Source: Enterobacteriaceae bacterium UBA5654 | GTDB lineage: Bacteria; Pseudomonadota; Gammaproteobacteria; Enterobacterales; Enterobacteriaceae | Assembly (NCBI GenBank): GCA_002421005.1 | Contig: DIJC01000004.1 | Location: 248,001-312,000, forward strand | DNA length: 64,000 bases | Reading direction: 5' to 3' | Shown here: in pieces, positions 43,251-52,611 of the stretch | Layout of the letters: every line of letters starts with the position of its first letter | How positions within the stretch are numbered: the stretch's first letter is position 1 | Position numbers and translations under genes: made by a program | The notes under the pieces: model-generated | Seen by the model: only the letters and a program-made list of their open reading frames with translations | What the model was told of the DNA's origin: nothing | Databases searched by the model: none

Positions 43251-44203
43251 TGATAAAACGACTCTCACCCTGGAATCTGGGCGCGACGCTGTATATGCCC
43301 GCGACCCGCACGGATATCGCCGAAACCATTCTTAACGTCAAAGTGGAAGGTCTGCGCTCGCTGGTGATTTGCCTGGAAGATGCCGTCAGTGAAGAAGATA
43401 TTCCGCTTGCGCTCAGGAATCTCACCGTCCTGCTCGACGAACTGGCAAAAGCTAAAGCAACGGACGGCAGCTCTCACTGGCCGCTGGTTTTCATTCGTCC
43501 GCGTGATATTCAGATGGGCGCATGGTTTACCGAAACGCTGGATCTTAGCCCGATCGACGGCCTGGTGCTGCCTAAATTCACCCTCGCCTCGTTACCGGAA
43601 TGGTGGCGGTTTATTCAGAACACCCACCTGTGCATGATGCCTACGCTTGAGACAGCAGAAGTGTTCGACGTTGAGCAAATGCGCGAGCTGGCGACCACCC
43701 TGCTGAATCACCCCTGCTATCAGCGAATTATTGCCCTGCGCATTGGCGGCAACGATCTGATGAACGTGGTATCCCTGCGCCGTCCGCGTAATCTGACGCT
43801 ATACGATGGCCCAATGGGCTACGTGATTAAAATGCTGGTCGCGGTGTTTGCCACCCGTAATTTCGCCCTTACCGCTCCCGTCTGCGAACACATTGACGAT
43901 CACGAAATTATGGATCGTGAACTGGCTCTCGACATGGCGCATGGCCTGGTGGGGAAAACGGCGATTCACCCTAACCAAATCGCTAAAATTGAAAAGGCGT
44001 TGCAGGTTTCAGATAACGATTACGCCGACGCGCTGCGGATCATCAACTCGTCCCAGGCGGTGTTTAAATCGCAGGGCGCGATGTGCGAACCGGCGACCCA
44101 TCGCCGATGGGCTTCCGGCATTCTTGAGCGCGCGCAGGTCTATGGCATCAGCGATCGCAGTAATGGCGGAATTGTTCGCGTTCCCCTGTCGCAGCAAAAC
44201 TGA
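43250..44203 (+). CDS. HpcH/HpaI (CitE-like) aldolase/lyase
   Basis: Protein of 317 aa, TIM-barrel of the citrate lyase beta-subunit family. Metal/substrate residues are seen in LVICLEDAVSEED, MPTLETAEVFD, and GGNDLMNVVSLRR; the late GLVGKTAIHPNQI segment is diagnostic of CitE-like enzymes. Starts on the last base of the previous stop (TGATG). Probably supplies or cleaves a C-C bond in the Ter metabolite. Confidence 0.88.
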   Translation: MIKRLSPWNLGATLYMPATRTDIAETILNVKVEGLRSLVICLEDAVSEEDIPLALRNLTVLLDELAKAKATDGSSHWPLVFIRPRDIQMGAWFTETLDLSPIDGLVLPKFTLASLPEWWRFIQNTHLCMMPTLETAEVFDVEQMRELATTLLNHPCYQRIIALRIGGNDLMNVVSLRRPRNLTLYDGPMGYVIKMLVAVFATRNFALTAPVCEHIDDHEIMDRELALDMAHGLVGKTAIHPNQIAKIEKALQVSDNDYADALRIINSSQAVFKSQGAMCEPATHRRWASGILERAQVYGISDRSNGGIVRVPLSQQN

Positions 44204-44217
44204 GGTAAACGCAGAAA

Positions 44218-44685
44218 ATGTTACTTAGCTCCCGCCAGGAAAGAGTATTTAAACTTGCCACGTTGTTAGGTACGGGCAAGCCCGTGTCCGCAAGTAAAAT
44301 CCTTGAGATCCTTGAATGCTCTGAACCCACACTGACCCGAGCGCTGAAAGAACTGCGTGATTCCTACTCGTCAGAAATTAAATACAGTAAGGCGATTCAT
44401 GCCTACCAGATCACCCATTTTGGTACGCTCGATAAAAAAACGCTGCGCCGAATGGCAGAATCGCTGAGCGCCAACGCGGAGTTGAAAACCGTTGAGTCGT
44501 CCAGTTGGGTGGATCTCGACAAAGAAAAAAAGATGGCGGTGTCACTCTCGCTGCGGATGAGCGTCCTGCGTAAGGTTGAGCGATTTGCTTTTACGCATAA
44601 CAAAACGCGTAGCGAAGCGATGGAAATACTGCTGGAAAAAGCCTTTACCGTGCTGGTGGAGGAACAAACCCGTACGGCTAAATAG
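44218..44685 (+). CDS. terW: TerW, DNA-binding regulator of ter genes
   Basis: Protein of 155 aa. The N-terminal winged helix (ERVFKLATLLGTGKPVSASKILEILECSEPTLTRALKEL) is followed by a ribbon-helix-like C-terminal segment (VSLSLRMSVLRKVERFA). TerW of plasmid ter loci binds the ter promoter region. Here two palindromes (38922, 39091) in the divergent region are the likely targets. It ends the first rightward group. Confidence 0.87.
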   Translation: MLLSSRQERVFKLATLLGTGKPVSASKILEILECSEPTLTRALKELRDSYSSEIKYSKAIHAYQITHFGTLDKKTLRRMAESLSANAELKTVESSSWVDLDKEKKMAVSLSLRMSVLRKVERFAFTHNKTRSEAMEILLEKAFTVLVEEQTRTAK

Positions 44686-44850
44686 CGATCCTTTAGCTTG
44701 TCCGTAACCGGCGTTACAGACAAGCTCCCATTTTTGGTACCAAAATCACAATAAAAAACTCGCTGATAAGTCCTTAAAAGAATAATGTATTTTAGTCGTG
44801 TTTAACCGATGAACCTCTGAATTCCTACCCAAAATCAGCAGGAGAAACGC

Positions 44851-45489
44851 ATGAGAAGACTTCCGGTTTATCTACTTCTCGATACCTCCGGTTCTATGAA
44901 CGGCGAACCCATCGAGGCGGTGAAAAATGGTGTACAGACCCTGCTTACCACCTTAAAGCAGGACCCCTACGCGCTAGAAACCGCTTATATTTCTGTTATT
45001 ACCTTCGATTCCTCCGCACGCCAGGCCGTTCCGCTCACCGATTTACTCAGCTTTAAACTGCCAGACTTAACCGCCAGCGGGACCACCGCGCTGGGTGAAG
45101 CGCTTTCGCTTGCGGCAAGCAGCATTGCCCGCGAAGTGCAGAAAACGACTGCCGAAACCAAAGGAGACTGGCGGCCGCTGGTATTCATCATGACCGATGG
45201 ATCGCCAACCGACGACTGGCGTAAAGGCGTCAACGATTTCAAAGCGGCAAGGACCGGCGTGGTCGTGGCCTGCGCCGCCGGACACTCTGCGGAGACCAAA
45301 GTCTTGCAGGAGATCACCGAAATCGTGCTCCAGTTGGATACCGCCGATTCCTCCACGATCAAAGCCTTCTTCAAATGGGTTTCCGCGAGCATTTCTGTCG
45401 GTAGCCAGAAGGTGGAGTCCGGCAAAAAAGAAGTGATTGGCCTGGATGATTTACCCCCACCGCCGCCCGAAGTTAACGTCGTTCTTTAA
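44851..45489 (+). CDS. terY: TerY-type VWA protein 1
   Basis: Protein of 212 aa, single VWA domain with an intact MIDAS motif (LLDTSGSMNGEP, residues 8-19; later TMTDGSPTDD-like IMTDGSPT). A proline-rich C-terminus (DLPPPPPEVNVVL) ends the protein. It belongs to the TerY-P module with the phosphatase and kinase downstream. It has a 165-bp upstream gap after terW and so probably its own promoter. Confidence 0.9.
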   Translation: MRRLPVYLLLDTSGSMNGEPIEAVKNGVQTLLTTLKQDPYALETAYISVITFDSSARQAVPLTDLLSFKLPDLTASGTTALGEALSLAASSIAREVQKTTAETKGDWRPLVFIMTDGSPTDDWRKGVNDFKAARTGVVVACAAGHSAETKVLQEITEIVLQLDTADSSTIKAFFKWVSASISVGSQKVESGKKEVIGLDDLPPPPPEVNVVL

Positions 45490-45508
45490 ATATTAATAAG
45501 GAGATGCT

Positions 45509-46150
45509 ATGTCAGTCAGCTTAAGCAAAGGGCAAGGCGTCAGCCTGCGCAAAAACGAACACGATCTTTCTTCCGTCACCATCGGCCTGGGATGGGATAT
45601 CAACGAAGAGAAAAAAGGGTTTCTCGGCAGCGTCTTCGGTAAAAAAGAAGCGGAATACGATCTCGACGTTGTCGCTTTTCTTTGTAATGCACAGGGTAAA
45701 GTGACCGATTTAGGCGATGTTGAGAACGGCAAACCGACGCTGGTCAACGGTGATATTATTTTCTTCAACAGCCTGCGACATAAATCCGGCAACATCTGGC
45801 TGACCGGCGATAACCGCACCGGGGCGGGCGATGGCGACGATGAGCAAATCATCGTTAAGCTCAATGCGCTGGATCCAAAATATGAAAAAATTATTTTCAT
45901 TGTGCAAATCTATAATGGCGAGCGCCTGCAACAGCATTTTGGCAAGGTGCAGAACGCCTTTATCCGGGCGGTAGACGCGCGCAATATCGAAATGGCGCGT
46001 TTCGATCTCTCCGGCGGCGCATCGTTTAATAACCAGCGCTCGATGCTCTTCGCCGAACTGGTCCGCGAACCAACCGGCTGGAAGCTCAACGCGATCGGTG
46101 AGCCGTCAGAATCCGATACTTTTGTCACGCATTTGAAGAGTTATATCTGA
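45509..46150 (+). CDS. terX: TerX-like TerD-family protein
   Basis: Protein of 213 aa (MSVSLSKGQGVSLRKNEHD) with TerD-type calcium segments EYDLDVVAFLCN and GDNRTGAGDGDDEQI. Lies between two VWA genes, which supports a TerX role linking the TerD core to the VWA/phosphatase/kinase module. A GGAG precedes the ATG. Confidence 0.9.
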   Translation: MSVSLSKGQGVSLRKNEHDLSSVTIGLGWDINEEKKGFLGSVFGKKEAEYDLDVVAFLCNAQGKVTDLGDVENGKPTLVNGDIIFFNSLRHKSGNIWLTGDNRTGAGDGDDEQIIVKLNALDPKYEKIIFIVQIYNGERLQQHFGKVQNAFIRAVDARNIEMARFDLSGGASFNNQRSMLFAELVREPTGWKLNAIGEPSESDTFVTHLKSYI

Positions 46151-46788
46151 TGAGAAGACTTCCCGTTTATCTGCTGATCGATACCTCCGGTTCCATGCGC
46201 GGTGAGTCTATTCATGCGGTGAATGTTGGTGTTCAGGCGATGTTAAGCGCGCTGCGTCAGGATCCTTACGCGCTGGAAAGTGTGTACGTTTCCATCATCA
46301 CCTTTGACAACGAAGCGCGTGAGCACGTCCCGCTTTCCGCACTGGAGAACTTTCAGTTTACCGATATCGTGGTGCCCAGTGCCGGGGGAACCTTTACCGG
46401 TGCCGCGCTGGAGAAGCTCGTCGCCTGCGTTGACCGAGACGTCCGTCGGTCCGATGGCGATCAAAAAGGGGACTGGCGACCGCTGGTTTTCTTAATGACC
46501 GACGGCACGCCTTCCGACGCCTGGGCTTATAGCGAAGCGATCAAAGAAGTCAAAAAACGTGCGTTTGGCTCGATCATTGCTTGCGCCGTGGGGCCGAAAG
46601 CTCGCCATGAGCATCTGAAGCAGTTGACGGATAACGTTGTTGCGCTGGAAACGCTCGATTCAAACGCCTTCGCCGGTTTCTTCAAATGGGTGTCGGCAAG
46701 CGTGTCATCGGGCAGTAGCAGCGCGGGCATTACGTCAGGCACGGATACTCTGCCCCCTCCTCCGCCAGAAATTCAGCTGGTGCTGTAA
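46150..46788 (+). CDS. TerY-type VWA protein 2
   Basis: Protein of 212 aa, paralogue of the VWA protein at 44851: same start (MRRLPVYLL), MIDAS LIDTSGSMRGES, FLMTDGTPSD, and the same proline-rich end (LPPPPPEIQLVL). Its start overlaps the TerX-like stop by one base (TGATG), so translation is coupled. No gene symbol is assigned because plasmid nomenclature for extra TerY copies varies. Confidence 0.9.
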   Translation: MRRLPVYLLIDTSGSMRGESIHAVNVGVQAMLSALRQDPYALESVYVSIITFDNEAREHVPLSALENFQFTDIVVPSAGGTFTGAALEKLVACVDRDVRRSDGDQKGDWRPLVFLMTDGTPSDAWAYSEAIKEVKKRAFGSIIACAVGPKARHEHLKQLTDNVVALETLDSNAFAGFFKWVSASVSSGSSSAGITSGTDTLPPPPPEIQLVL

Positions 46789-46833
46789 TCGCAGGGCAAC
46801 GTTCTGTGAGCGTTGCCCGACGAGGTGATTTTG

Positions 46834-47868
46834 ATGAGAAGACTTCCGGTTTTTTTTGTTCTGGACTGCTCAGAGTCCATGATTGGCGACAATCTGAAAA
46901 AAATGAATGACGGGCTGCAAATGATCGTCAACGACCTGAGAAGAGATCCCCACGCGCTGGAAACGGCGTTTATTTCAGTCATTGCTTTTGCCGGTATCGC
47001 CAGAACCATCGTGCCGCTGCACGACGTGCTGTCATTCTACCCGCCAAGGCTGCCAGTGGGCAGCGGCACCTGTCTGGGTGCGGCGCTGCGTGAGCTGGCG
47101 ACTCAGATTGACACTCAGGTGCGCAAAACGACCGCTGAAGGGAAAGGCGACTGGAAGCCGGTGGTTTACCTGCTGACCGACGGGCGCCCCACTGACGATG
47201 CGGCAGCAGAGATTAAACGCTGGAAAGAGCATTACGCGCGCAAGGTCAACCTGATCGCCGTTGGTCTCGGCCCGTCCGCCGACCTGAACATCCTGCGCCA
47301 GCTGACGCAAAACGTCTTCCACTTTACCGAGGCCCAGGAAGGCGACTTTGCCCGTTTTATCAAATGGATCAGCGCCTCCGTTACCGCCCACAGCCGCAGC
47401 GTCGGGGAAGAATCACCGCCTGCGGAGCAGACGGATTACCTCGTCAGGCTGACCAAAGACGTGTTATCACAGAAGTATGATGAAAATTGCGTCACCCTGG
47501 CGGGACGGTGCAGTCAATCACGGCGACCTTACCTGATTAAATACGAGCGCCCGAATACCCGCCTTTCCGGACTGAATTTCGATTTAAACATCAACGGCTT
47601 CAATATTGCGGGCTGCTATCCCATCGATGAAGATTATTTCGCGTGGAGCGATAATTCCGCCTCATTTATGCAGGTGAATACCAGCGAACTCCACGGCGTA
47701 CCGGGCTGCCCGCACTGCGGGAACGCCAGCGCTTTTGCCCTTTGTAGCTGCGGTAAACTGCTGTGTATTAATGGCCCGGATGATGTGATTTGCCCGTGGT
47801 GCGACAAAGCGCTTTCCTTCCAAAACTGTGCCGATGGCGATTTTGACGTTGATCGGGGCCGGGGGTAA
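46834..47868 (+). CDS. VWA protein 3 with C-terminal zinc-ribbon
   Basis: Protein of 344 aa: an N-terminal VWA domain (MRRLPVFFVLDCSESMIGD, MIDAS DxSxS kept) and a C-terminal TerY-C-like domain with paired Cys motifs (CPHCGNAS, CSCGKLLC, CPWC), probably zinc-binding. The ATG at 46834 makes the N-terminus match the two paralogues. Followed after 5 bp by the PP2C gene, so it is the VWA member of the VWA-phosphatase-kinase triad. Confidence 0.9.
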   Translation: MRRLPVFFVLDCSESMIGDNLKKMNDGLQMIVNDLRRDPHALETAFISVIAFAGIARTIVPLHDVLSFYPPRLPVGSGTCLGAALRELATQIDTQVRKTTAEGKGDWKPVVYLLTDGRPTDDAAAEIKRWKEHYARKVNLIAVGLGPSADLNILRQLTQNVFHFTEAQEGDFARFIKWISASVTAHSRSVGEESPPAEQTDYLVRLTKDVLSQKYDENCVTLAGRCSQSRRPYLIKYERPNTRLSGLNFDLNINGFNIAGCYPIDEDYFAWSDNSASFMQVNTSELHGVPGCPHCGNASAFALCSCGKLLCINGPDDVICPWCDKALSFQNCADGDFDVDRGRG

Positions 47869-47873
47869 AAACG

Positions 47874-49451
47874 ATGGAAACCGATCTGGAACAAAAACTG
47901 CTGGCGCTGATCCTCGAAGAGAAAGGACTGGCCAGTTCCGAAGAGGCGCTGGCCCAACTGGGCGAAAATGCCGAAATCCACAGGCAGATCGCAGCGCTGG
48001 TTGACACAGTGACTCTGCACATTGCAAATCAACAAGAAACCACGCCCCCTGTCGCCGAAGCTGATCCGCCCCCGGCGGACGTCGATCAACCCGATCAACC
48101 ACCCGAAACCAGCCCGCAGCAGCCGGAAGAAAATCCCCCGCAGAGCGGTCAGGAGGCAGAAGAATGGCAGAAAATGCCTTATGAAAACCTCAACGATGAC
48201 GCGCCACAACCGCCCCTTCAGGATCAAAACACCGTGCTTAAGCCAGGACAAATCCCCGCTGCCGCCGCGCAGCCCCTTGCCCCCACGCCCGGCGCACGCA
48301 TCGTCATCGCTAACGCCCGCGTCGGTGCGCCCTTTAATTTTCCGGTCGACATCGCCCTTGATAACGGCGCAGTGGCGCAGGTGAAAGATGTTGTCTTTGC
48401 CTCCCCGGTGGGCCTGACGTTCGATCCGGCCACCGGTAATTTGTCCGGCATCCCGACCCAAAGCGGCGATTTTGAGGTCACGGTCGTGTGGGCCAGCGAA
48501 GCGCACCCTTCGGGTTCGACGACGGCAACGTTTATCGTCAACCCGGACCCGCGCTCGCTGTGGAAGAATATTGACCCACCGGAAGACGATCGCTATTTCA
48601 AAAAAAATGTTGAGCATCAGCTCATCAGACAGCCCGGCGTAAATATTGCGGCCGCAAGTCGCCGGGGACGTTCTCATGCCCACGTCGGCTCCTTCCGCGA
48701 CGATGACCTGTATGTAAACTGGCTCCCGGACAGCGGCTGGAGCGTGATGCTGGTAGCCGACGGCGCAGGCAGCGCAAAAAACTCGCGTCAGGGATCGCGG
48801 ATTGCCACCGAAACGGCCGGCAATTATCTGGTCAGCCAGTTAAAAGGCGAAAAAGGACTCGACCTCAAAAAACAAATTCTGCAATGGAACACGGAAAATC
48901 AACGGCAGGTATGGGAAGGCTTTTACCACCTGTATCGTCAGGCATCCGTGCTGGCAGTGAATAATATTCACAACGAAGCCATTATTACCGATGAAAAAAC
49001 CAAATCCTATGCCACTACTCTGCTGGCGGTGGTTTCATTCCGCGAAGGCGATGAGCTTTTTGCCGCCTCATTCTGGCTCGGCGATGGTGCTATTGCGGCC
49101 TATGGCCCGGCGGGAAAAGTCCGCGTGCTCGGTACGCCGGACAGCGGTGAATATGCCGGGCAAACCCGTTTTCTTGATGCGGAAGCGGTGCAGGATCCCG
49201 AATTCAGCAAGCGGATCATCATTGGCCGCTGGCAGGACATTTCCCATTTAGTGTTAATGACCGATGGCGTATCCGATCCCCGCTTTGAAACGGATAACGG
49301 GCTACAAAATCCGCAAAAATGGGATGCGCTCATTGCGGAGCTGGCCCCCTGCCTCAACGATGCGGATAGCGCCGCTGAAAATCTGGCGGAATGGCTGAAC
49401 TTCTTTTCTCCGGGCAACCATGACGATCGCACGATTATCGTTTCATGGTAA
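47874..49451 (+). CDS. PP2C-type phosphatase with N-terminal accessory domain
   Basis: Protein of 525 aa. Residues 1-145 are helical then Pro/Gln/Glu-rich. Residues about 145-225 resemble a putative-Ig (He_PIG-like) beta domain (PVGLTFDPATGNLSGIPTQSGDFEVTV). Residues about 245-525 are the PP2C catalytic domain, with metal-site segments VADGAGSAKNSRQGS, LVLMTDGVSDPRF and NHDDRTIIVS. It would reverse Ser/Thr phosphorylation by the kinase that follows 28 bp downstream. Confidence 0.88.
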   Translation: METDLEQKLLALILEEKGLASSEEALAQLGENAEIHRQIAALVDTVTLHIANQQETTPPVAEADPPPADVDQPDQPPETSPQQPEENPPQSGQEAEEWQKMPYENLNDDAPQPPLQDQNTVLKPGQIPAAAAQPLAPTPGARIVIANARVGAPFNFPVDIALDNGAVAQVKDVVFASPVGLTFDPATGNLSGIPTQSGDFEVTVVWASEAHPSGSTTATFIVNPDPRSLWKNIDPPEDDRYFKKNVEHQLIRQPGVNIAAASRRGRSHAHVGSFRDDDLYVNWLPDSGWSVMLVADGAGSAKNSRQGSRIATETAGNYLVSQLKGEKGLDLKKQILQWNTENQRQVWEGFYHLYRQASVLAVNNIHNEAIITDEKTKSYATTLLAVVSFREGDELFAASFWLGDGAIAAYGPAGKVRVLGTPDSGEYAGQTRFLDAEAVQDPEFSKRIIIGRWQDISHLVLMTDGVSDPRFETDNGLQNPQKWDALIAELAPCLNDADSAAENLAEWLNFFSPGNHDDRTIIVSW

Positions 49452-49479
49452 GCAGCAGAAAATACGGCGGTAATTGACT

Positions 49480-50979
49480 ATGGCAAACATTATTACCTGT
49501 ACAACCAGAGACGGAAAAACCGTCCAGTATGTTGACGAAATCATTGGCTCCGGTTCAATGAAAGATGTTTATTTTTCGCCCGATAAATCCTACGTGGTGG
49601 CTTTTTACAAAAAACCGCAGAACGAACAGGCGCGCGAACGTATCGATATGATCACCGGGCGCTATCGGCAAAACATTTTTGAGCAAACCGGCGGTGAATA
49701 CTGGAAAGGTCTGTTTTGCTGGCCGGAAAGCGTCGTCGAATACCAGGGTAAAACCGGTATCGTGGTGCCGACCTATCAGAGCCACTTTTTTTTCAAATAT
49801 GGCTCCAAAAATAACGATTTTCTCGGCATTCGCGGACGGGAAAAAGAAGGCAAATGGTTCGCCAGCGCGAATAACCAGAATAAATTCCTCGATCCGCGTG
49901 AGAAAGGCAACATCCTTAACTACCTGAAAGTCTGTCTGCTGTTAAGCCGTGCAGTGCGGCGGATGCACGCAGCTGGTTTGTGCCATAGCGACCTGAGCTA
50001 TAAAAACGTGCTCATCGATCCCGAACAGGGGCATGCCTGTATTATTGACGTTGACGGGCTGGTGGTGCCGGGAAAATTCCCGCCTGACGTGGTCGGTACG
50101 CCGGATTTTATTGCGCCGGAAGTGGTGAAAACCAGCCAGATGGACAAAGACGATCCGCGCCGGGTTTTCCCCAGCATCCTGACCGATCGCCATGCGCTGT
50201 CGGTGCTGATCTATATGTACCTGTTTTATCGTCACCCGCTACGCGGCGGGAAAATTCATGACTTTGACGATGAAATGCGTGATGAATCGCTGTCGATGGG
50301 CGAAAAAGCGCTGTTTATTGAGCATCCGCTGGATCGCAGCAATGCGGTAAAACTCAATCAGGTGTCCCCTTCTGCCTTACCGTGGGCCGATCCGGCGAAG
50401 ATCCCCTATACCATTATGGGACCGTACCTGACGCCGCTTTTCGACCGGGCTTTTATTGAAGGTCTGCACGATCCGCAGCGCCGCCCAACGGCGGATGAGT
50501 GGGAAAACGCGCTGGTGAAAACTGTGGATTTGGTTCAGCCCTGCCAGAATCTCACCTGCGAGCAAAAATGGTATGTTTTTTCAGGGAAAACCACGCCGGT
50601 ATGCCCGTATTGCGGTACGCCTTATAAGGGCAAACTGCCGATCCTTAATCTCTATTCCTCGCGCAAGGCGGGCAGCTTCAGACCAGACGATCATCGTCTG
50701 ATGGTCTGGAGCGGGCAGTCACTTTTTGCCTGGCATGTGAATCGCCTGATCGCGCCCAACGAGCGCACCACCGATGCGCAGAAAAAGCGCGTCGGCTATT
50801 TTGTCTTTCATAACGATACGTGGTGGCTGGTGAACGAAGGCATTAACGGTCTGATGTCGCTGCCGGATAAGCGATCTATCGGTATCGGCGACAAACTGGC
50901 GCTGGAGGACGGAACGCAGTTTGTGCTGTCAACGGAGGAAGGCGGCAGGCTGGTGGTGGTACAGCTGGTGTCTAACTAA
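49480..50979 (+). CDS. Ter-associated Ser/Thr kinase-like protein
   Basis: Protein of 499 aa. Kinase lobe: IGSGSMKDVY glycine loop near residue 22, catalytic HSDLSYKNVLID (HRD variant), DVDG in place of DFG, and TPDFIAPEV as an APE motif. After the kinase come a zinc ribbon (CPYCGTPYKG) and a C-terminal FHA-like/beta domain (VGYFVFHNDTWWLVNEG...). The ATG at 49480 is preferred over a TTG two codons earlier. Completes the VWA-PP2C-kinase triad (YegL/YegK/YegI-like logic). Confidence 0.87.
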   Translation: MANIITCTTRDGKTVQYVDEIIGSGSMKDVYFSPDKSYVVAFYKKPQNEQARERIDMITGRYRQNIFEQTGGEYWKGLFCWPESVVEYQGKTGIVVPTYQSHFFFKYGSKNNDFLGIRGREKEGKWFASANNQNKFLDPREKGNILNYLKVCLLLSRAVRRMHAAGLCHSDLSYKNVLIDPEQGHACIIDVDGLVVPGKFPPDVVGTPDFIAPEVVKTSQMDKDDPRRVFPSILTDRHALSVLIYMYLFYRHPLRGGKIHDFDDEMRDESLSMGEKALFIEHPLDRSNAVKLNQVSPSALPWADPAKIPYTIMGPYLTPLFDRAFIEGLHDPQRRPTADEWENALVKTVDLVQPCQNLTCEQKWYVFSGKTTPVCPYCGTPYKGKLPILNLYSSRKAGSFRPDDHRLMVWSGQSLFAWHVNRLIAPNERTTDAQKKRVGYFVFHNDTWWLVNEGINGLMSLPDKRSIGIGDKLALEDGTQFVLSTEEGGRLVVVQLVSN

Positions 50980-50982
50980 ACG

Positions 50983-51019
50983 ATCGCGCCGGGTGGCGGC
51001 ATCTGTCACCCGGCGCGAT
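50983..51019. terminator. hairpin between convergent kinase and dehydrogenase genes
   Basis: ATCGCGCCGGGTG / CACCCGGCGCGAT, a perfect 13-bp stem with an 11-base loop, between two convergent stops. Its T-tails are poor, but the position suggests a two-way terminator. Confidence 0.75.
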
Positions 51020-51024
51020 GTTGT

Positions 51025-52212
51025 TTACGGTGTCGCTGACGCAATGCCCGGCACCAGAATGACCTTCCGGCAATCTTCCTGGCGTTTCTCGAAGATCTCA
51101 TAGCCTTTCGCCGCCTCTTCAAGCGGCAGATGGTGAGTGACTATCTCTTCTGGTCGCAGCAGCCCCTCTTCAATCAGTTTCAGCAGTTCAGGCAGATAAG
51201 CATGAACGTGGGTCTGGCCCATTTTGAACGTTAAGCCTTTATCGAACGCGTCACCGAACAGGAATCCGTGAATGAAACCGGCGTAAACGCCCGGAACGCT
51301 GACGATACCGCCACGGCGAACGGCAGCGATACACTGCCTTAGCGCTTTCCCGCTGCTCCCCTCAATTTTGAGATTGCTCAGCACGGTTTCGGTCAGGCTC
51401 CCTTTTGCCTCAAACCCAACGGCATCAATCACCGCATCGACACCGCGATGGTTATCGGTATTTTCAATAATCCACGCCGCCGGATCGTCATTTTTATCGA
51501 AATTAATCGGGATAACGCCGTAGCACTGGCGGGCAAATTCAAGGCGATAATCATGATGGTCGATCATAAATATTTTCTCTGCGCCTAAATAACGCGCGCA
51601 GGCGGCGGATAATAAACCGACCGGACCGGCACCAAATATGGCAACGCTGGAGCCTTTTTTTACCTCTGCATTTTTCACCGCCTGCCAGGCAGTCGGTAAT
51701 ATATCCGTTAAAAAGAGCACTTTATCATCAGAGAGAATGCGCGGGACTTTAAACGGACCGGTATTGGCTTTTGGCACCCGAACATATTCTGCCTGTCCGC
51801 CGGGTACGCCGCCGTATAATTTGCTGTAGCCAAATAATGCCGCTGGCGGAGTGATGGTTTTGCGGTTCAGCGCTGCGCCTTTGCCGCTATTGGTGGTTTC
51901 GCAGGCGGAAAACTGCTCAAGCTGACAGAAAAAACAGTTGCCGCAGGCAATCACAAAGGGGATGACTACCCGGTCGCCACGACTGACGGCCGTGACATCT
52001 TTACCTGTTTCGACCACCTCGCCCATAAATTCATGGCCAAAAATATCGCCATGACCAGTACCCGGAATTTTTCCGCGATAAAGATGCAAATCCGAGCCAC
52101 AAATCGCCGTGGCGGTCACGCGTAAAATAATATCGTCGCTGGCTTCAATAATCGGATCGGGATGGGTATCGACACTCACTTTATGCGGACCGTGGTACGT
52201 CAATGCTCTCAT
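51025..52212 (-). CDS. zinc-dependent alcohol dehydrogenase (formaldehyde dehydrogenase-like)
   Basis: Medium-chain dehydrogenase of 395 aa. Catalytic zinc residues appear in TAICGSDLHLY and GHEFMGEV; the structural zinc lobe in ACGNCFFCQLEQFSAC is complete. The NAD-binding loop is AIFGAGPVGLLSA. An inserted segment (KGAALNRKTITPP) and the length fit the glutathione-independent formaldehyde dehydrogenase-like group. Substrate not established. Convergent with the Ter kinase gene; marks the right edge of the Ter cluster. Confidence 0.88.
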   Translation of the reverse strand: MRALTYHGPHKVSVDTHPDPIIEASDDIILRVTATAICGSDLHLYRGKIPGTGHGDIFGHEFMGEVVETGKDVTAVSRGDRVVIPFVIACGNCFFCQLEQFSACETTNSGKGAALNRKTITPPAALFGYSKLYGGVPGGQAEYVRVPKANTGPFKVPRILSDDKVLFLTDILPTAWQAVKNAEVKKGSSVAIFGAGPVGLLSAACARYLGAEKIFMIDHHDYRLEFARQCYGVIPINFDKNDDPAAWIIENTDNHRGVDAVIDAVGFEAKGSLTETVLSNLKIEGSSGKALRQCIAAVRRGGIVSVPGVYAGFIHGFLFGDAFDKGLTFKMGQTHVHAYLPELLKLIEEGLLRPEEIVTHHLPLEEAAKGYEIFEKRQEDCRKVILVPGIASATP

Positions 52213-52415
52213 ATTTCACTCCGGGGGAAATGGGCGGGAAGATTTAAATCTAGTTGCCGGAGGGTAAACTGCAAGGCATCAGCCGCGTTAAACACTGATA
52301 TTCACGCGACTAAGAACATTCTGTGAGCGGCTGAAGTTCAGAATTATCCGTTTACCCATGAATGTGCCCTCTGTTTCACCCGTAGTTTCTATACTGAGTT
52401 CAGGAGGTTATATCT

Positions 52416-52610
52416 ATGCGATTGTTTCGTTCACTTTTTACCAGTCCCGAAAAATTCTTACAGGTGATTAATCATCACGATATCGAAGAATCCATTGAAG
52501 ATGGCGAGCGTATTTTAATTGACGACGATGGCAACGCCACGGTCAATATCCGCTGTGGCGCGGTGCAGGAAGATTTTGCCCGGCACGTTAACTCACTGAA
52601 AAGGGCCTGA
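52416..52610 (+). CDS. small acidic protein of unknown function
   Basis: Protein of 64 aa (MRLFRSLFTSPEKFLQVINH...) with a middle acidic strand-rich part (GERILIDDDGNATVNIRCG). A strong CAGGAGG precedes the ATG. I do not recognise the family. It is followed after 1 base by a membrane protein gene, so they form a two-gene operon. Confidence 0.75.
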   Translation: MRLFRSLFTSPEKFLQVINHHDIEESIEDGERILIDDDGNATVNIRCGAVQEDFARHVNSLKRA

Positions 52611-52611
52611 A

